A DNA stretch of 64,000 nucleotides from Nocardia niigatensis NBRC 100131 (GCF_000308655.1 NZ_BAGC01000112.1:91040-155039); one strand, 5' to 3'; shown: positions 43,150 to 52,730, counted from the stretch's first letter. The notes: generated by a model from the sequence alone, not told the origin. Translations and numbers: made by a program.

Positions 43150-43374
43150 GGCGCTTATCGCCTTCGGACCCCGGATGCGCCGGGGACGGGGCCGCCATGC
43201 GTCCCGGACCCCATCCGGCTTGGTCTCGGTCAGTAGCTCACCGCAGTCGACGCCGTGACGGCGGTGATAGTTGCAGAGCGAACCGATCGCAGCCAGCTTC
43301 CGGTTGATCGTCGATGCCGAACACGCCGAGCCCGGACTCGGAAACGCCGTCACCTGCGCCGACTGTAGAACCAC
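43150..43374 (-). pseudogene. Tyrosine-recombinase (integrase) fragment
   Basis: The minus strand reads SASTINRKLAAIGSLCNYHRRHGVDCGELLTE, the core-binding domain of site-specific tyrosine recombinases, followed by a less conserved DGVRDAWRPRPRRI part. The catalytic R-H-R-Y domain is missing. It is a mobile-element remnant next to the first copy of the intergenic repeat. Confidence 0.7.
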
Positions 43375-43418
43375 CGGGATCCGAAGCCGATGCGCCGAAC
43401 AGCCGGAGCGTGTCCGGC

Positions 43419-43529
43419 AGACGTCCGCTCAATGCCGCATACCGCGCTGGCCGAACCGGCCAGCGCGGGGCATCGGAAGATCAACCGGCCGTGCCGATCC
43501 AAGGCCGGCGGAACGTCCGCAACTGCCGG
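43419..43529 (+). repeat. Two-hairpin intergenic repeat, copy A
   Basis: The best preserved copy. It runs ACGTCCGCTC, then TGCCGCATACCGCGC. Hairpin 1 has arms GCGCTGGCCG and CGGCCAGCGC around AAC. GGAAGATCAACCGGCC and a second GGCCGG pairing follow, ending GAACGTCCGCAACTGCCGG. Seven relatives follow in the next 18 kb in the same orientation. Confidence 0.85.
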
Positions 43530-43553
43530 ATGCTGCGTGTTTTGTTGGTCTGC

Positions 43554-44423
43554 TGAACCCAATAGGGGACGCGTGCCCGGTACTTCGTCATTGCAGCGAT
43601 GGCGAGCGCCCATCCCAACATCGTGATCACGCCGACAACGATCCAGTGACTGGCGTGCGAGGCTTGGCCGAGCAGAGGCGCTCGAATGATCTCCAGATAG
43701 TGAAGGTGGGAACCCATTCGAGGAGTCGGACTCGTCCGGCGGTTCCCGCCGGACCTTGGGTGAGATCAGTGGGCCAGGTAACCGGCGTCAGGATGAACAG
43801 GGTGAGCGTGGCACTGGTGAGGATGGGGAGTAGATCTCGGTGTCGAGCGCTGAAGATGCCGAACACTATTGCGACCCAGACCGCGTTCAGGACCAACAGT
43901 CCCAGCGCGGGGATCGCTAGTAGCACGGTCCAGTTCAGGTGGTGCCAGGTGCCGAACACCGCTACCGCCAACACGTAGATCGCGAGGTTGCGGACAAGAA
44001 ATAGCAGCTGGCGCCACACGAGTCGATAGACATCAATGCTCAATGCCGAAGGGAGTTGTTTGATGAGGCCCTCGTTGGCGACGAAGTCTCCGATCCGTCG
44101 ATGATGCTGGCGTGGATCAGATTCCAAACGATCATCCCGACTGCCACATAGGGCAGGAACTCTGACACCGGACGGTTCATCAGCATCGCGATGAATCCGC
44201 CCATCGCAGCCGCCTGCAGCCCGGTCGAGATCGTGATCCAGAAGGGTCCCAGGACCGAGCGGCTGTAGCGCTGCTTGATGTCCTGCCAGCCCAGCGCGAG
44301 CCATAGCTCTCGCTGGTGTAACCCGTTGCGCAGATCAGCCGCAGCACGGAAGAAACTCCGCGAATCGGGCGCGGGTCGGAAAACTGTTGCGACAGTGGAC
44401 AACACCCTCGCGAACCCACCCAC
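43554..44423 (-). pseudogene. Frameshifted Wzm/RfbD-like (galactan exporter) ABC permease
   Basis: Three consecutive frames spell one ABC-2 permease. LRNGLHQRELWLALGWQDIKQRYSRSVLGPFWITISTG to IVWNLIHASIIDGS comes first. After a shift near 44090 it reads FVANEGLIKQLPSALSIDVYRLVWRQLLF to VTWPTDLT. After a shift near 43710 it reads HYLEIIRAPLL to AMTKYRARVPYWV. The text is that of Rv3783 (RfbD/Wzm), which with Wzt exports lipid-linked galactan. No Wzt or galactosyltransferase is nearby, so this looks like a dispersed, inactivated duplicate. Sequencing errors could mimic the two shifts. Confidence 0.85.
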
Positions 44424-44473
44424 TGGCGATTCTAGGGAGCGTCAACTACCTGGCTGCCCTGGAACAACGCACT

Positions 44474-44501
44474 CATCTGCCGCATACCGCGCTGCTACTG
44501 C
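44474..44501 (+). repeat. Partial copy of the intergenic repeat
   Basis: CTGCCGCATACCGCGCTG followed by CTACTGCCG joins the left and right ends of the repeat without the middle. Confidence 0.5.
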
Positions 44502-44618
44502 CGAGTTTCGTGCGATTGGTGTACTCCTCCTCGTTGTTTGTCCGCTGGACCGGAGGATCAGCGTCCCTCCCCGGCCGCGCCGCTGGTGATGCGGTCACCG
44601 GATCCGGGGTGGCGCTGG

Positions 44619-45509
44619 TCAGTTATGGGGGTGGAGCAGGTCGGTGAGCTGCACGCGGGTGAGGAATTCGGCGCGGATGCGGTCGGCGACGGCGCTGACC
44701 ACTTCGGCGCCGTCGTCGGCGGGGTCGATGTGGACTCGGAACGGGCGGGCGCCGTGGGGCGTGTCGACGAGGGTGACAATGGCGCGGGCCACGTCGGCGG
44801 CATCGGCGTCGGCGGGTGCCAGCTCGGCGAGTCGTTGGGCGATCTGGTCCATCAGTCCGGCGTATTTGTGGTCGTAGGCGGCGACGGTCGTGGTGTCGGC
44901 GGGGTGTCCGCTGTGGGCGAAGTGGTTGGTGCCGTTGGTGAACGAGCCGGGGACGACGATGGCGGTTTCGATGTCGAAGCGGGCCAGTTCGGCAGCGTAG
45001 CTGACCGCCAAGGAATCCATGGCCGCCTTGGCGGCGAAGTAGGGCCCCAGGTAGGGCGGCGTGCCGCCGCGGGTGCTGCTGGACCCGATCCACACCAGCA
45101 ATGCGCGCCCGTGGGATCGCATGTGCGGCAGCACGGCTCGGTTGAGGCGTTGGGTGCCGAGCACGTTGACGTCGTAGACGGCGGCCAGTTCGGTGTCGGT
45201 GAATGCCTCGGTCGGGCCGGTGACCATGTGTCCGGCGTTGTGGATCAGCACGTCCAGTCGTCCGTGTTCGGCGATGATCGCCGAGACTGCCGAGTCGATC
45301 GACGGCTGGGATTGCACGTCGAGTTCGATGGTGCGCAGGTCCGCATGCTCGGTGGCGGCGAACGCCCTCGCCTCGGCCACGGCCGGTGCGTTGCGGCCGG
45401 CGGTATCGCGCATGGACGCGTAGACGGTGTGTCCCGCCCGGGCCAGGGCGCGTGCGGTGAGCGCGCCGAATCCGCTGGATGCTCCGGTGATCAGGATGGT
45501 CTTGGTCAT
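44619..45509 (-). CDS. SDR-family oxidoreductase
   Basis: 296 aa. TGASSGFG is the cofactor loop, HNAGHMVTG the NNAG equivalent, Ser in IGSSS and Tyr-Lys in YFAAKAAMDS, spaced as YxxxK. It is second in a two-gene SDR operon, 57 bp after 45567. The adjoining XRE regulators transcribed away probably control the pair. Substrate unknown; the text resembles broad 'SDR family' enzymes next to such regulators. Confidence 0.92.
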   Translation of the reverse strand: MTKTILITGASSGFGALTARALARAGHTVYASMRDTAGRNAPAVAEARAFAATEHADLRTIELDVQSQPSIDSAVSAIIAEHGRLDVLIHNAGHMVTGPTEAFTDTELAAVYDVNVLGTQRLNRAVLPHMRSHGRALLVWIGSSSTRGGTPPYLGPYFAAKAAMDSLAVSYAAELARFDIETAIVVPGSFTNGTNHFAHSGHPADTTTVAAYDHKYAGLMDQIAQRLAELAPADADAADVARAIVTLVDTPHGARPFRVHIDPADDGAEVVSAVADRIRAEFLTRVQLTDLLHPHN

Positions 45510-45566
45510 GACGGTCCTCGAGGTCGAAGGTGAGATCAGGGGTGGCTGCTCGGATCAGGCTGGGGC

Positions 45567-46298
45567 TCAGATGATTCCGCCGTTGGCCCGCAGGGTCTGC
45601 CCGTTGACCCAGTGCCCAGCGGGGGATGCGAGGAAGGCGACGACCTCAGCGATGTCGGTGGGTGTGCCGAGACGTTCCAACGGCGGCTGGGCGGCCAGCC
45701 GGCCGATGGTGTCGCTGTCCTTGCCGTCGAGGAACAGTTCGGTGGCGGTCGGGCCGGGCGCGACGGCGTTGACGGTGATGTCACGAACGCGCAGTTCCCG
45801 GGCCAGGATCAGCATCAGTGCTTCGACCGCGCCCTTGCTGGCGGCATAGGCGCCATAGCCGGGCATCGCGAGCCCCAGCACCGAGCTGGACAGGGTAACC
45901 AGCGTGCCACCGGAGCGCAGGTGCCGCGCCGCCTGCTGGGCCACCACGAAGGTGCCGCGAGTGTTGGTGCGGTACATGCGGTCCAGAACGGCCAGGTCCA
46001 GATCCGCGACGGGAGCGAGCGCCATGATCCCGGCGGCGTTGACCACGATGTCGACGCCGCCGAACCGTGCTGCGGCCGCGTTGAACACCGCCTCCGTCGC
46101 GGCTTCGTCACCCACGTCGCCACGCACGCAGATCGCGGTGCCACCGGCGGCGGTGATCTCCTCGACGGTGGCCTCGGCCGCTGCCGCGTTGCCGGCGAAA
46201 TTGACGACCACGGCGCACTTTTCCGCGGCCAGCCGCAGCGCGATGGCGCGGCCGATGCCGCGAGAGCCGCCGGTCACGATCGCCACTCGTGTAGTCAT
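45567..46298 (-). CDS. SDR-family oxidoreductase (3-oxoacyl-ACP reductase-like)
   Basis: 243 aa. TGGSRGIG, VNAAGIM, LSSSVLG with the catalytic Ser, and YAASK with Tyr and Lys are all in place, and it ends with LRANGGII. It is a classical SDR of FabG-like length. It is divergent from the first XRE gene, with GGAAGGAA upstream of ATG 46298. Confidence 0.93.
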   Translation of the reverse strand: MTTRVAIVTGGSRGIGRAIALRLAAEKCAVVVNFAGNAAAAEATVEEITAAGGTAICVRGDVGDEAATEAVFNAAAARFGGVDIVVNAAGIMALAPVADLDLAVLDRMYRTNTRGTFVVAQQAARHLRSGGTLVTLSSSVLGLAMPGYGAYAASKGAVEALMLILARELRVRDITVNAVAPGPTATELFLDGKDSDTIGRLAAQPPLERLGTPTDIAEVVAFLASPAGHWVNGQTLRANGGII

Positions 46299-46478
46299 GG
46301 GGTTTGTTCCTTCCCTGCGGGATTTCGTTGTGGTGCCGATAACGATTCCGCCGCAGGAACTTCCGAGCCAGAGTGCCGTTCACCCTGGGGTTGTCGCCCC
46401 CTGGATAACGTCGGCCGCCACGGCCGACCCTGGAGGAGAGCCGGCGACCCGAGTCGGCACGACCCTCGGAGGAACACC

Positions 46479-47039
46479 ATGAGCGTCATCAGCGTCGCCG
46501 CGCAGCTACGCGCGCGGCGGCAACAACTGCAACCCGGTGAGGCCGGGCTCACCGCGGGCGCGCGGCGGCGGGTGCCCGGGCTGCGGCGCAGTGAGGTTGC
46601 CTGGCAGGCGGGCATCTCGTCGGCTCATTACGCTCGACTCGAAAACGGTGCCAGGCCGAGCGAATCGACCACCGCGGCCCTGGCGCGCGCATTGCGCATG
46701 GACTGGATCGAGTACGTACGTCTTGCCGAAAGCGCCGGCCGTCGGCCCCGCCCCGACCTGCATGTGGCTCCGGGGCACCTGACGGTGCTCGACGCCCTCG
46801 ACGCGTATGACATCCCGGCGTGGCTCACCACCGACGGCGGCGCCCGGCTCGAAAGCCGCACGGCCGGACTGGTATCGAAGTGGGGCATCGCGCCATGGCA
46901 GTCGAAACCATTGGAACGCATCGTGTTTCATGCCGACAATGGGGGTGCGCAGTTGGTCTGCCACGTCCCGGTCCCGGGCACCGGTGCGGCCGACTGGCTG
47001 GCGTTCCTCCGGGTCGTCGGGGTCCCGCCGGTGCCGTGA
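46479..47039 (+). CDS. XRE-type regulator, MmyB-related, shortened
   Basis: 186 aa with GGAGGA 5 nt before ATG. The HTH segment is GARRRVPGLRRSEVAWQAGISSAHYARLENGARPSESTTAALARALRM, the form found with MmyB-like domains. The ligand-binding part (TVLDALDAYDIPAWLTTDGGARL, PLERIVFHAD) ends after about 90 residues where the family usually has 160 or more. It may be truncated or a compact variant. It is followed 41 bp later by a full-length paralogue. Confidence 0.85.
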   Translation: MSVISVAAQLRARRQQLQPGEAGLTAGARRRVPGLRRSEVAWQAGISSAHYARLENGARPSESTTAALARALRMDWIEYVRLAESAGRRPRPDLHVAPGHLTVLDALDAYDIPAWLTTDGGARLESRTAGLVSKWGIAPWQSKPLERIVFHADNGGAQLVCHVPVPGTGAADWLAFLRVVGVPPVP

Positions 47040-47080
47040 TCCAATTTCCGCGTACCCCTTGGTCGTGCCAGGATCGGCGG

Positions 47081-47923
47081 GTGGATCGCGCTGAACTCGG
47101 ATCGTTCCTGAAATCCCGGCGGGACCGGATACGCCCTGCCGACGTCGGTCTGCCGCCGGGCACGCGGCGAAGGGTTCCGGGACTGCGACGCGATGAGGTG
47201 GCCGTCCTCGCCGGCATGTCCAGCGACTATTACGTCGAACTGGAACAAGGCAAGGGCGCCCGCCCGTCCGAGCAGATGCTGACGGTGCTCGCGCGAACCC
47301 TGCGTTTGACCGACGATGAACGCGATTACCTGTTCCGCCTGTGCGACTACGCGCCCCCGCGTGCCGTCCCGTCCCATCAGGTCAATCCGCGCCTGGCCGA
47401 CCTGCTCGGCAAGCTCGACGACACCCCTGCCCTGGTCATCACCGATCTGCACGAAGTCCTCGCCCAAAACACCCTGGCCATCGCACTGCTGGGCCGGCAC
47501 GAACTCGGGCCCTGGCCGCACGGCAGCTTCGCCTACCACTGGTTCGCCCACCCCGACCAGCGCGGCATCTACCCAGAGGGCGACCACGCCTACCACTCGC
47601 AGGTCTTCTGCTCGGACCTGCGTGCCGCGATCGCCCGCCGCGGCGGCGCACACGACCTGATGGCCGGACTGCGCGCCATCAGCCCAGAGTTCGCCGCGCT
47701 CTGGGACGACCATGAAGTGGAGGTCCGCCACAGCACCCGCAAACGCATCGTCCACCCCGACCAGGGCGTCATCGAGCTCTACTGCAACAACATCCCCGCC
47801 GACGACGGCACCCAACGCCTGCTCTGGTTCTCCCCGATTCCCGAGAACAACTCGGCTCGACAACTCGTCGCACTCATCCCCGGCGCCACCGGCACCCTCA
47901 CGCCCGGCACGGTCCGGCCGTGA
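47081..47923 (+). CDS. XRE-type regulator with MmyB-like ligand-binding domain
   Basis: 280 aa from GTG 47081. The HTH reads GTRRRVPGLRRDEVAVLAGMSSDYYVELEQGKGARPSEQMLTVLARTLRL. The C-terminal MmyB-like domain is complete: PALVITDLHEVLAQNTLAIALLG, FAYHWFAHPDQRGIYP, SPEFAALWDDHEVEVRHSTRKRIVHPDQGVIELYC. Such proteins usually activate or repress adjacent SDR genes, which fits the two SDRs here. Confidence 0.9.
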   Translation: MDRAELGSFLKSRRDRIRPADVGLPPGTRRRVPGLRRDEVAVLAGMSSDYYVELEQGKGARPSEQMLTVLARTLRLTDDERDYLFRLCDYAPPRAVPSHQVNPRLADLLGKLDDTPALVITDLHEVLAQNTLAIALLGRHELGPWPHGSFAYHWFAHPDQRGIYPEGDHAYHSQVFCSDLRAAIARRGGAHDLMAGLRAISPEFAALWDDHEVEVRHSTRKRIVHPDQGVIELYCNNIPADDGTQRLLWFSPIPENNSARQLVALIPGATGTLTPGTVRP

Positions 47924-48139
47924 ACGCCAACCACCAGATCGAACGCCACCGAGGCGCCCGCATCGCTCACTGGCCGTGCGATGGATTCTCCTCGGCGGCT
48001 GGGCGACTGGTGTGCGATGCGATGTTCGACCTCCAGGATCTCGCGAAGAATGCTTGATCGGCGACGGAGTCGATCGCAGCGGCGACCGTGTCCGAGCCCC
48101 TGGCCATCGCGAGCGAATCCCGTCGACTATTACTTGGAA

Positions 48140-48751
48140 TGTCGCGGTCGCCTTCAGGGGGAGGGGCTCGAACCTGCACACGACGCGGTCGAATCGTATC
48201 GGTATCTGCTGGAGCAGGGCTTCCGGGCCGAGCGCATCATCGTCTCTGGTGATTCGGCCGGCGGCGGGCTCGCTTTCCGGCTCGCGCTGGCGACTCGGGA
48301 GCGCGGGCTGCCGATGCCTGGTGGCATCTCCGCGATCGCACCGTGGGCGGATCTGGACTCGACCGTGCGAGACGCCCACCCGAATCGGCATCGCGATTCG
48401 TATATTCCGGCCCGGGCTTTGGAGGTCATCGCACGCCGGGGCTTTGCTGCTGACGGAGAACTCGACCCTGCTTGGTCACCGGTCAACGGTGACTTCACCG
48501 GCCTGCCACCGGTCCTGATCCAGGTCGGCTCCACCGAATGCCTGCTGCCCGACTCGCAGATGCTGGCCCGCCGTTGCGCCGAAGCTCGGGTACCGACGCT
48601 GCTGCAGATCTGGGACCGTGCCTCCCATGTCCATCACATGGGCGCGGATCTGCTGTCGGATGCCCGCGCGGCGATCGATCACCTCGGGCAGTTCCACCAG
48701 CAGCTGATGACCGGCCAGATTTCATCGACCACACTGCCCGACGCCGGCTGA
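48140..48751 (+). pseudogene. Alpha/beta hydrolase (HSL-type) lacking its N-terminus
   Basis: The frame contains GDSAGGGLAFRLAL with the nucleophile Ser, APWADLD, the acidic LPDSQML and the His-bearing ASHVHHMGADLL, so the C-terminal two-thirds is a hormone-sensitive-lipase-like esterase. The HGGG oxyanion-hole region is missing. The preceding codons read as out-of-frame DNA, and RLAPEHPFP is replaced by GEGLEPAHD. Without the oxyanion loop it is probably inactive. Confidence 0.7.
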
Positions 48752-48907
48752 ATTGGTCGAGCACCGCCGGCCCAGCTGCCGACCGCGCGCTCCACCACGC
48801 CAAAACCAGAGGTGAAGATCAGCGCGGGAACAGACGCGCCGCCCGGCCGGTGACGGAGGTGCACGCCCAGCCGGACACGGCGGCGCGCGCCGCTACCGAG
48901 AGCAGCA

Positions 48908-49001
48908 GCTCGGTGGTGATGTCGGCAACTCCGCCACACGCGGATTGTTCCGCATCACGGGTCCCGCCTAGAACATGCGCCTCGGCGACTGTCGCGTACA
49001 G
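48908..49001 (-). other. Possible DUF1490-like remnant
   Basis: The minus strand reads ATVAEAHVLGGTRDAEQSACGGVADITTE, similar in spacing to the metal-linked DUF1490 proteins found near copper genes. No intact frame or start was found, and the match is weak. Confidence 0.2.
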
Positions 49002-49039
49002 CGAAATCCGTCGGCACACACGAACACGGGCACCACCCA

Positions 49040-49447
49040 TCAGTGATGAATCGCGCGCAGTAGCTCTCTGCTCGTCTCGATGCACCGCTCGGTGGCCTGC
49101 GCGCACAAGCGGCAATGCTCATGCTCCTCGGCGTGGACGCGACACAGCTGGCGGCTGCGTTCACATGCCAGCAGACACGCCTCGAGCTGCGCACTGATCA
49201 CACTGGTGTCCGAGCCCGAATGCCGGGTAAGGAGTCTGCGCGTGGCTGCTACCACATCCGCACAGTCCAGATCGGCGGCCACCGCCGAGATCAGTGGGCC
49301 CACATTCGGTTCCGACAGCATGCCCGCTGCACAGGCGGTGACGGCTTCCTCGCATTCCAGCAGAGTGTCCACACCGGCCGCGATCTGTGTACTGCCGAAG
49401 CCGCTGCTGATATTCAAGCTTTCGAAGAGTTCATGAGTACGAGACAT
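49040..49447 (-). CDS. Four-helix-bundle copper-storage-like protein (Csp/DUF326)
   Basis: 135 aa with about nine cysteines spaced along helices: ECEEAVTACAAGM, LDCADVV, EACLLACERSRQLCRVHAEEHEHCRLCAQATERC. This spacing and length fit cytosolic Csp-type proteins that load many Cu(I) ions inside a helical bundle. No signal peptide is seen. The expected role is copper buffering. Neighbours give no support except a very weak DUF1490-like trace. Confidence 0.8.
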   Translation of the reverse strand: MSRTHELFESLNISSGFGSTQIAAGVDTLLECEEAVTACAAGMLSEPNVGPLISAVAADLDCADVVAATRRLLTRHSGSDTSVISAQLEACLLACERSRQLCRVHAEEHEHCRLCAQATERCIETSRELLRAIHH

Positions 49448-50321
49448 ACCGGCCTCCCATATGAGGAGTTGATTGGTGCTTCCTCCATTCTCCGCCGCAG
49501 ACCGAGGTTCCGGAACACCGCACGCATTGTGGCCGGCGGTCAGTCGATGATGTCGGGTGAGGGCGCCGATAGTGCTCGACCTTGGCCAAATTTTCGCCGG
49601 AATGTGTCAGGCGAAGCCGGCCCTGACAAGAAACCGGCTGCCGCCCAAGGCAGCTCGGACTACGTTCCAGCAGCTCAGCACGACTTTTCGCGCCACTGGC
49701 CCTGATGGGCCTGATCGACTACCGGTACTCGCCTCGCCGGTAGTCGGGCAGCCTGACCCAGACCTCGACAGCTGATCGTCCCGGTACTAACGGCGCAGAA
49801 AGCAACGAAGTTCGTGTAGTTGCTGGTCAGCGTCGTCGTTCCACTCCGAAGACCGGTGAGGTTTCGCATGGCCTGCGGCGGCGGTTTGAAGTAGCGGCGC
49901 AGGTTTTCCGGCCTGCGGTGACGGGATTGGCCATGAGGTCGAGCAGGCTGGCCTCGGATCACCCAGGTATGTGAGGCCGGAGTGCCAGTTCGTGCAGGTT
50001 CCGGTCCCGGTCGATCCGCTTCATCCGGTCGGTAAAGTCGGCGAATTCTTCTCAGGCTTCGCATTTCACGCACCCCCTGGCCGAAAACCGAAGGGCCGGC
50101 TAGGCGTTATGTCCGTTCCTGACCCGCGTCGTGGAATTGGTACCCGCCCAAAAGGACTGAAGTCATGCGCGGCCTCGAGTGCATTGATAGTGTGGCCTCC
50201 GCACTATGGAAGCTCGGGGGGCGATGCGCCGATTCCCCCCGGCTCGCTGGAGATTCGGATACCCGAAGCCGAGCGTTTCCGTAGGCGTTCCGATCGACGA
50301 TTCGCTTGAGGGGAGCTTTCG
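49448..50321. other. Gene-poor eroded stretch
   Basis: Frames on both strands are short and compositionally uneven and none is recognisable. It probably contains worn mobile-element DNA, but I cannot name any. The last 30 bp hold GAGGGGAG, the ribosome binding site of the next gene. Confidence 0.4.
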
Positions 50322-51167
50322 TTGCCCGATTCACAACTCACTCTGTCTGTGGTGATCCCAGCCTTGAACGAGGCAGGTGATATCGAGCGTTGCCTGGCGA
50401 GGCTGGCAGGCCAGGACGCCATTGACGAGATCATCGTCGTCGACAATGGCAGCGACGACGGCACCCCTGAGATCGTGCGGGCCTTCGCGGCGATGCACCC
50501 CAAGGTGCAGGTGATCCACGAACCGACACGCGGCGTCAGCCATGCCCGCAATGCCGGATTCGACAAGGCGCGAGGCGATTTCATCGCACGCACCGACGCC
50601 GACACACTGGTCCCGCCCGAATGGGGGCAGACCATCCGGGCGTTTCTCACCGCGAACCCGGAGACGGCGGCGGTGACCGGAATCTGCACCTATCACGACT
50701 CACCGATCGGATTTCTGCTGGAATTCGGTGTGTACCTGCAGGATCGACGCGGCGTCCTGGGTGGGCAGGTCGGCAACCTGTACGGGCCGAACATGGCCAT
50801 CCGGCGTACAGCGTGGCTGGAAGTCCGCGAGGACACTCAGGTCCGGGCCGATGTTGCCGAGGATCTGGATCTGGCACTGTGTCTGACCAAGCGGGGCCTG
50901 CGGATCGACCAGCTCAAGGGGATGCACGCGCTGACCTCATCGCGTCGCCGCCGCACCAGTCCTCGCGAGTGGTGGAAGTTCCAACTCATGGGTTTGCGCA
51001 CCATCAGCCACCATGGCTACCGGGTACTTCCGGTCCATCGTATGGTGATCGCCGGTGCCTGGGCCGCACATACTGTCCAGTGGCCCGTCTACCGGTTCTG
51101 GGATTTCGGCCGCAAGCGCTTCGCGCTCCGGCCCGGCGCCGCCCGCATCTCCGCCGTCGGCGCCTGA
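50322..51167 (+). CDS. Family 2 glycosyltransferase
   Basis: 281 aa from TTG 50322 with GAGGGGAG 6 nt before. LSVVIPALNEAGDIERCLARLAGQ is the GT2 start, IIVVDNGSDDGT the nucleotide-binding block, ARTDADT the DxD metal site, and AEDLDLALCLTKRG the EDxxL catalytic-base region. The C-terminal part is amphipathic without clear TM helices. It stands alone in an eroded region, so its acceptor is unknown. Confidence 0.9.
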   Translation: MPDSQLTLSVVIPALNEAGDIERCLARLAGQDAIDEIIVVDNGSDDGTPEIVRAFAAMHPKVQVIHEPTRGVSHARNAGFDKARGDFIARTDADTLVPPEWGQTIRAFLTANPETAAVTGICTYHDSPIGFLLEFGVYLQDRRGVLGGQVGNLYGPNMAIRRTAWLEVREDTQVRADVAEDLDLALCLTKRGLRIDQLKGMHALTSSRRRRTSPREWWKFQLMGLRTISHHGYRVLPVHRMVIAGAWAAHTVQWPVYRFWDFGRKRFALRPGAARISAVGA

Positions 51168-51372
51168 CAACCGCCCCCGCCTGGGCTTCCGGGTCGAGCT
51201 ATCGCTCGCGCCGTGACTTCGGCTACGCGACAGCGCGCCACATCCAGAAGGCTACGGGCGGTGGGTCAAGGCGGTCGGGGTGGCAGGAACTGCGCGCCGC
51301 TCGGCAGGTTCGCGCCGCTCAGGGATGGTTGCGCCGGGTCGGGCAGCCGATGGACCTGGTGGTGAGGACGCG

Positions 51373-51729
51373 ATGCGGCGCCGTCTCGCCGAACTGCGGA
51401 TGCTCCACGAACAGATCTGTCGGTTGCGTCATCTGGCCAGGATCCATGGCCCGACACAGAATCTGAAGTCGCCAGGTCCGCCGGACCTGGCGGCCGTGGC
51501 GAGCCGATACAGCTCATACGTCACAATCAGCTGCCACGGACGCACGGTCCACGCACTCGTGTTGCCGGTGTGTTGGGACGTTCTGCAGATACGAGCCGGT
51601 GACCTCGTCGTGGTGACCACCGAACATGGCCACCGCCCGCCCGGTGACGAAGATCGTCACGCCCTACAAGACTTCGTCGATAGCTTCCACCGATTTGCCG
51701 CGCCCCCGCGAACATTCGCCCTCCAATAG
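51373..51729 (+). CDS. Hypothetical protein
   Basis: 118 aa from ATG 51373 (MRRRLAELRMLHEQICRLRHLARIHG). A basic helical start is followed by a beta-rich part (SSYVTISCHGRTVHALVLPVCWDVLQIRAGDLVVVTTE). The frame is open further upstream to 51280 without a better start. Not recognised; moderate coding appearance only. Confidence 0.4.
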   Translation: MRRRLAELRMLHEQICRLRHLARIHGPTQNLKSPGPPDLAAVASRYSSYVTISCHGRTVHALVLPVCWDVLQIRAGDLVVVTTEHGHRPPGDEDRHALQDFVDSFHRFAAPPRTFALQ

Positions 51730-51887
51730 ACCTCCCAGAGGCCGGTCCCCGAATCCGGAACACGAAGAAAGCCCTGGGTCCAGCATCCGAACGTCCGCCT
51801 CTGGCTTCCTGGCGGCGCGGGCCGAAGCGGCCAGCCTGCGGTTGGCCTAACGCGCGGGGCACCGTCGACCAGTGAAATGATCTGTGT

Positions 51888-52034
51888 ATGAACGAGTTCG
51901 GTGGTTCGTTGGGTCAGAACGGTGTCATTCATGGCACCCCCGAGAACGAATACGGTTGGGCTGAATCCGAATACAAGATAAGGATGGTTCGGATACCGGA
52001 CGATGCCCGGCTGTTCTTCGCTCCTCTCGGGTGA
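51888..52034 (+). CDS. Possible 48-aa ORF
   Basis: ATG AACGAGTTCGGTGG opens a 48-codon frame ending RLFFAPLG, just before a terminator-bearing repeat copy. No good ribosome binding site and no known relative; it may be chance. Confidence 0.2.
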   Translation: MNEFGGSLGQNGVIHGTPENEYGWAESEYKIRMVRIPDDARLFFAPLG

Positions 52035-52059
52035 TCCACAGCTTCCTGCGACCACTGCA

Positions 52060-52142
52060 GCGAATATCCGCTCTTGCCGCGTGGCGCGCGGTTCGAATCG
52101 GCCAGGCGGTCGGCCCCGAAGGCCAACGGGCCGACCGTTTTT
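52060..52142 (+). repeat. Intergenic repeat, copy B, with intrinsic terminator
   Basis: ATATCCGCTCTTGCCGCGTGG, then GGTTCGAATCGGCCAGG, aligned with the start of copy G. It ends in a strong terminator: CGGTCGGCCC (52107-52116) pairs with GGGCCGACCG (52128-52137), followed by TTTTT. Confidence 0.7.
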
Positions 52143-52298
52143 GATCTCCGCTCCGGCGCCACTGACCAGACCGGCCGGTCCACGGCACGCCGGGAGTACT
52201 CGCTCATGCCGAGGTGCGGTTGTTCTGCCAATGCCAGGGCGCGCCCGCCGCGTCGGGTTCGCGTGTAAGGGCCGGTGGTCGGTCTGCGTTGAATCTGT

Positions 52299-52730
52299 TC
52301 AGTCCCGTGGGGTCAGCAGGACCAGCGGAATTTCGCGAGTGGTGCGCTGCTGATAGGCGGCGTAGCCGTCATATCTCGCGATCACTTTCGGCCATAGCTC
52401 GGCCCGTTCCTCCGCAGTCGCCATCCGGGCGTTCATTCGTCGACGGGGGCCGCTGCGGAACGACACGTCGACCTCGGGCCGGTCTCGCAGATTCAGATAC
52501 CACGCCGGGTGGACCGGACCGCCACCGCGGGACGCCACTACGACGATCGTGTCGCCATCGACCAGCGGGGCGGTAAGCATCACCGTGTGCGATCGTCCCG
52601 ACTTCCGTCCGACCGTGGTCAGTTCCAGCGACGGCATGCCGCTGAAGGAGTTGCCCAACTTCCCGCCGCTCGCCCGGAGCAGGCCGCGGTGCGCGATGTT
52701 CATTGCCTTCAAGGCCAGGTTTGGTGGCAA
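52299..52730 (-). CDS. Ddn-type F420-dependent oxidoreductase (nitroreductase family)
   Basis: 143 aa from TTG 52730 with AGGAG 6 nt upstream. The family text is LRASGGKLGNSFSGMPSLELTTVGRKSGRSHTVMLTAPLVDGDTIVVVASRGGGPVHPAWYLNLRDRPEV, with the G-RKSG and SRGG-x-HPAWY-N motifs of deazaflavin-dependent nitroreductases such as Ddn. These enzymes use F420H2 to reduce quinones or nitro-compounds at the membrane. The reading frame continues upstream to 52820, but without the family's usual beginning. Confidence 0.9.
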   Translation of the reverse strand: MPPNLALKAMNIAHRGLLRASGGKLGNSFSGMPSLELTTVGRKSGRSHTVMLTAPLVDGDTIVVVASRGGGPVHPAWYLNLRDRPEVDVSFRSGPRRRMNARMATAEERAELWPKVIARYDGYAAYQQRTTREIPLVLLTPRD

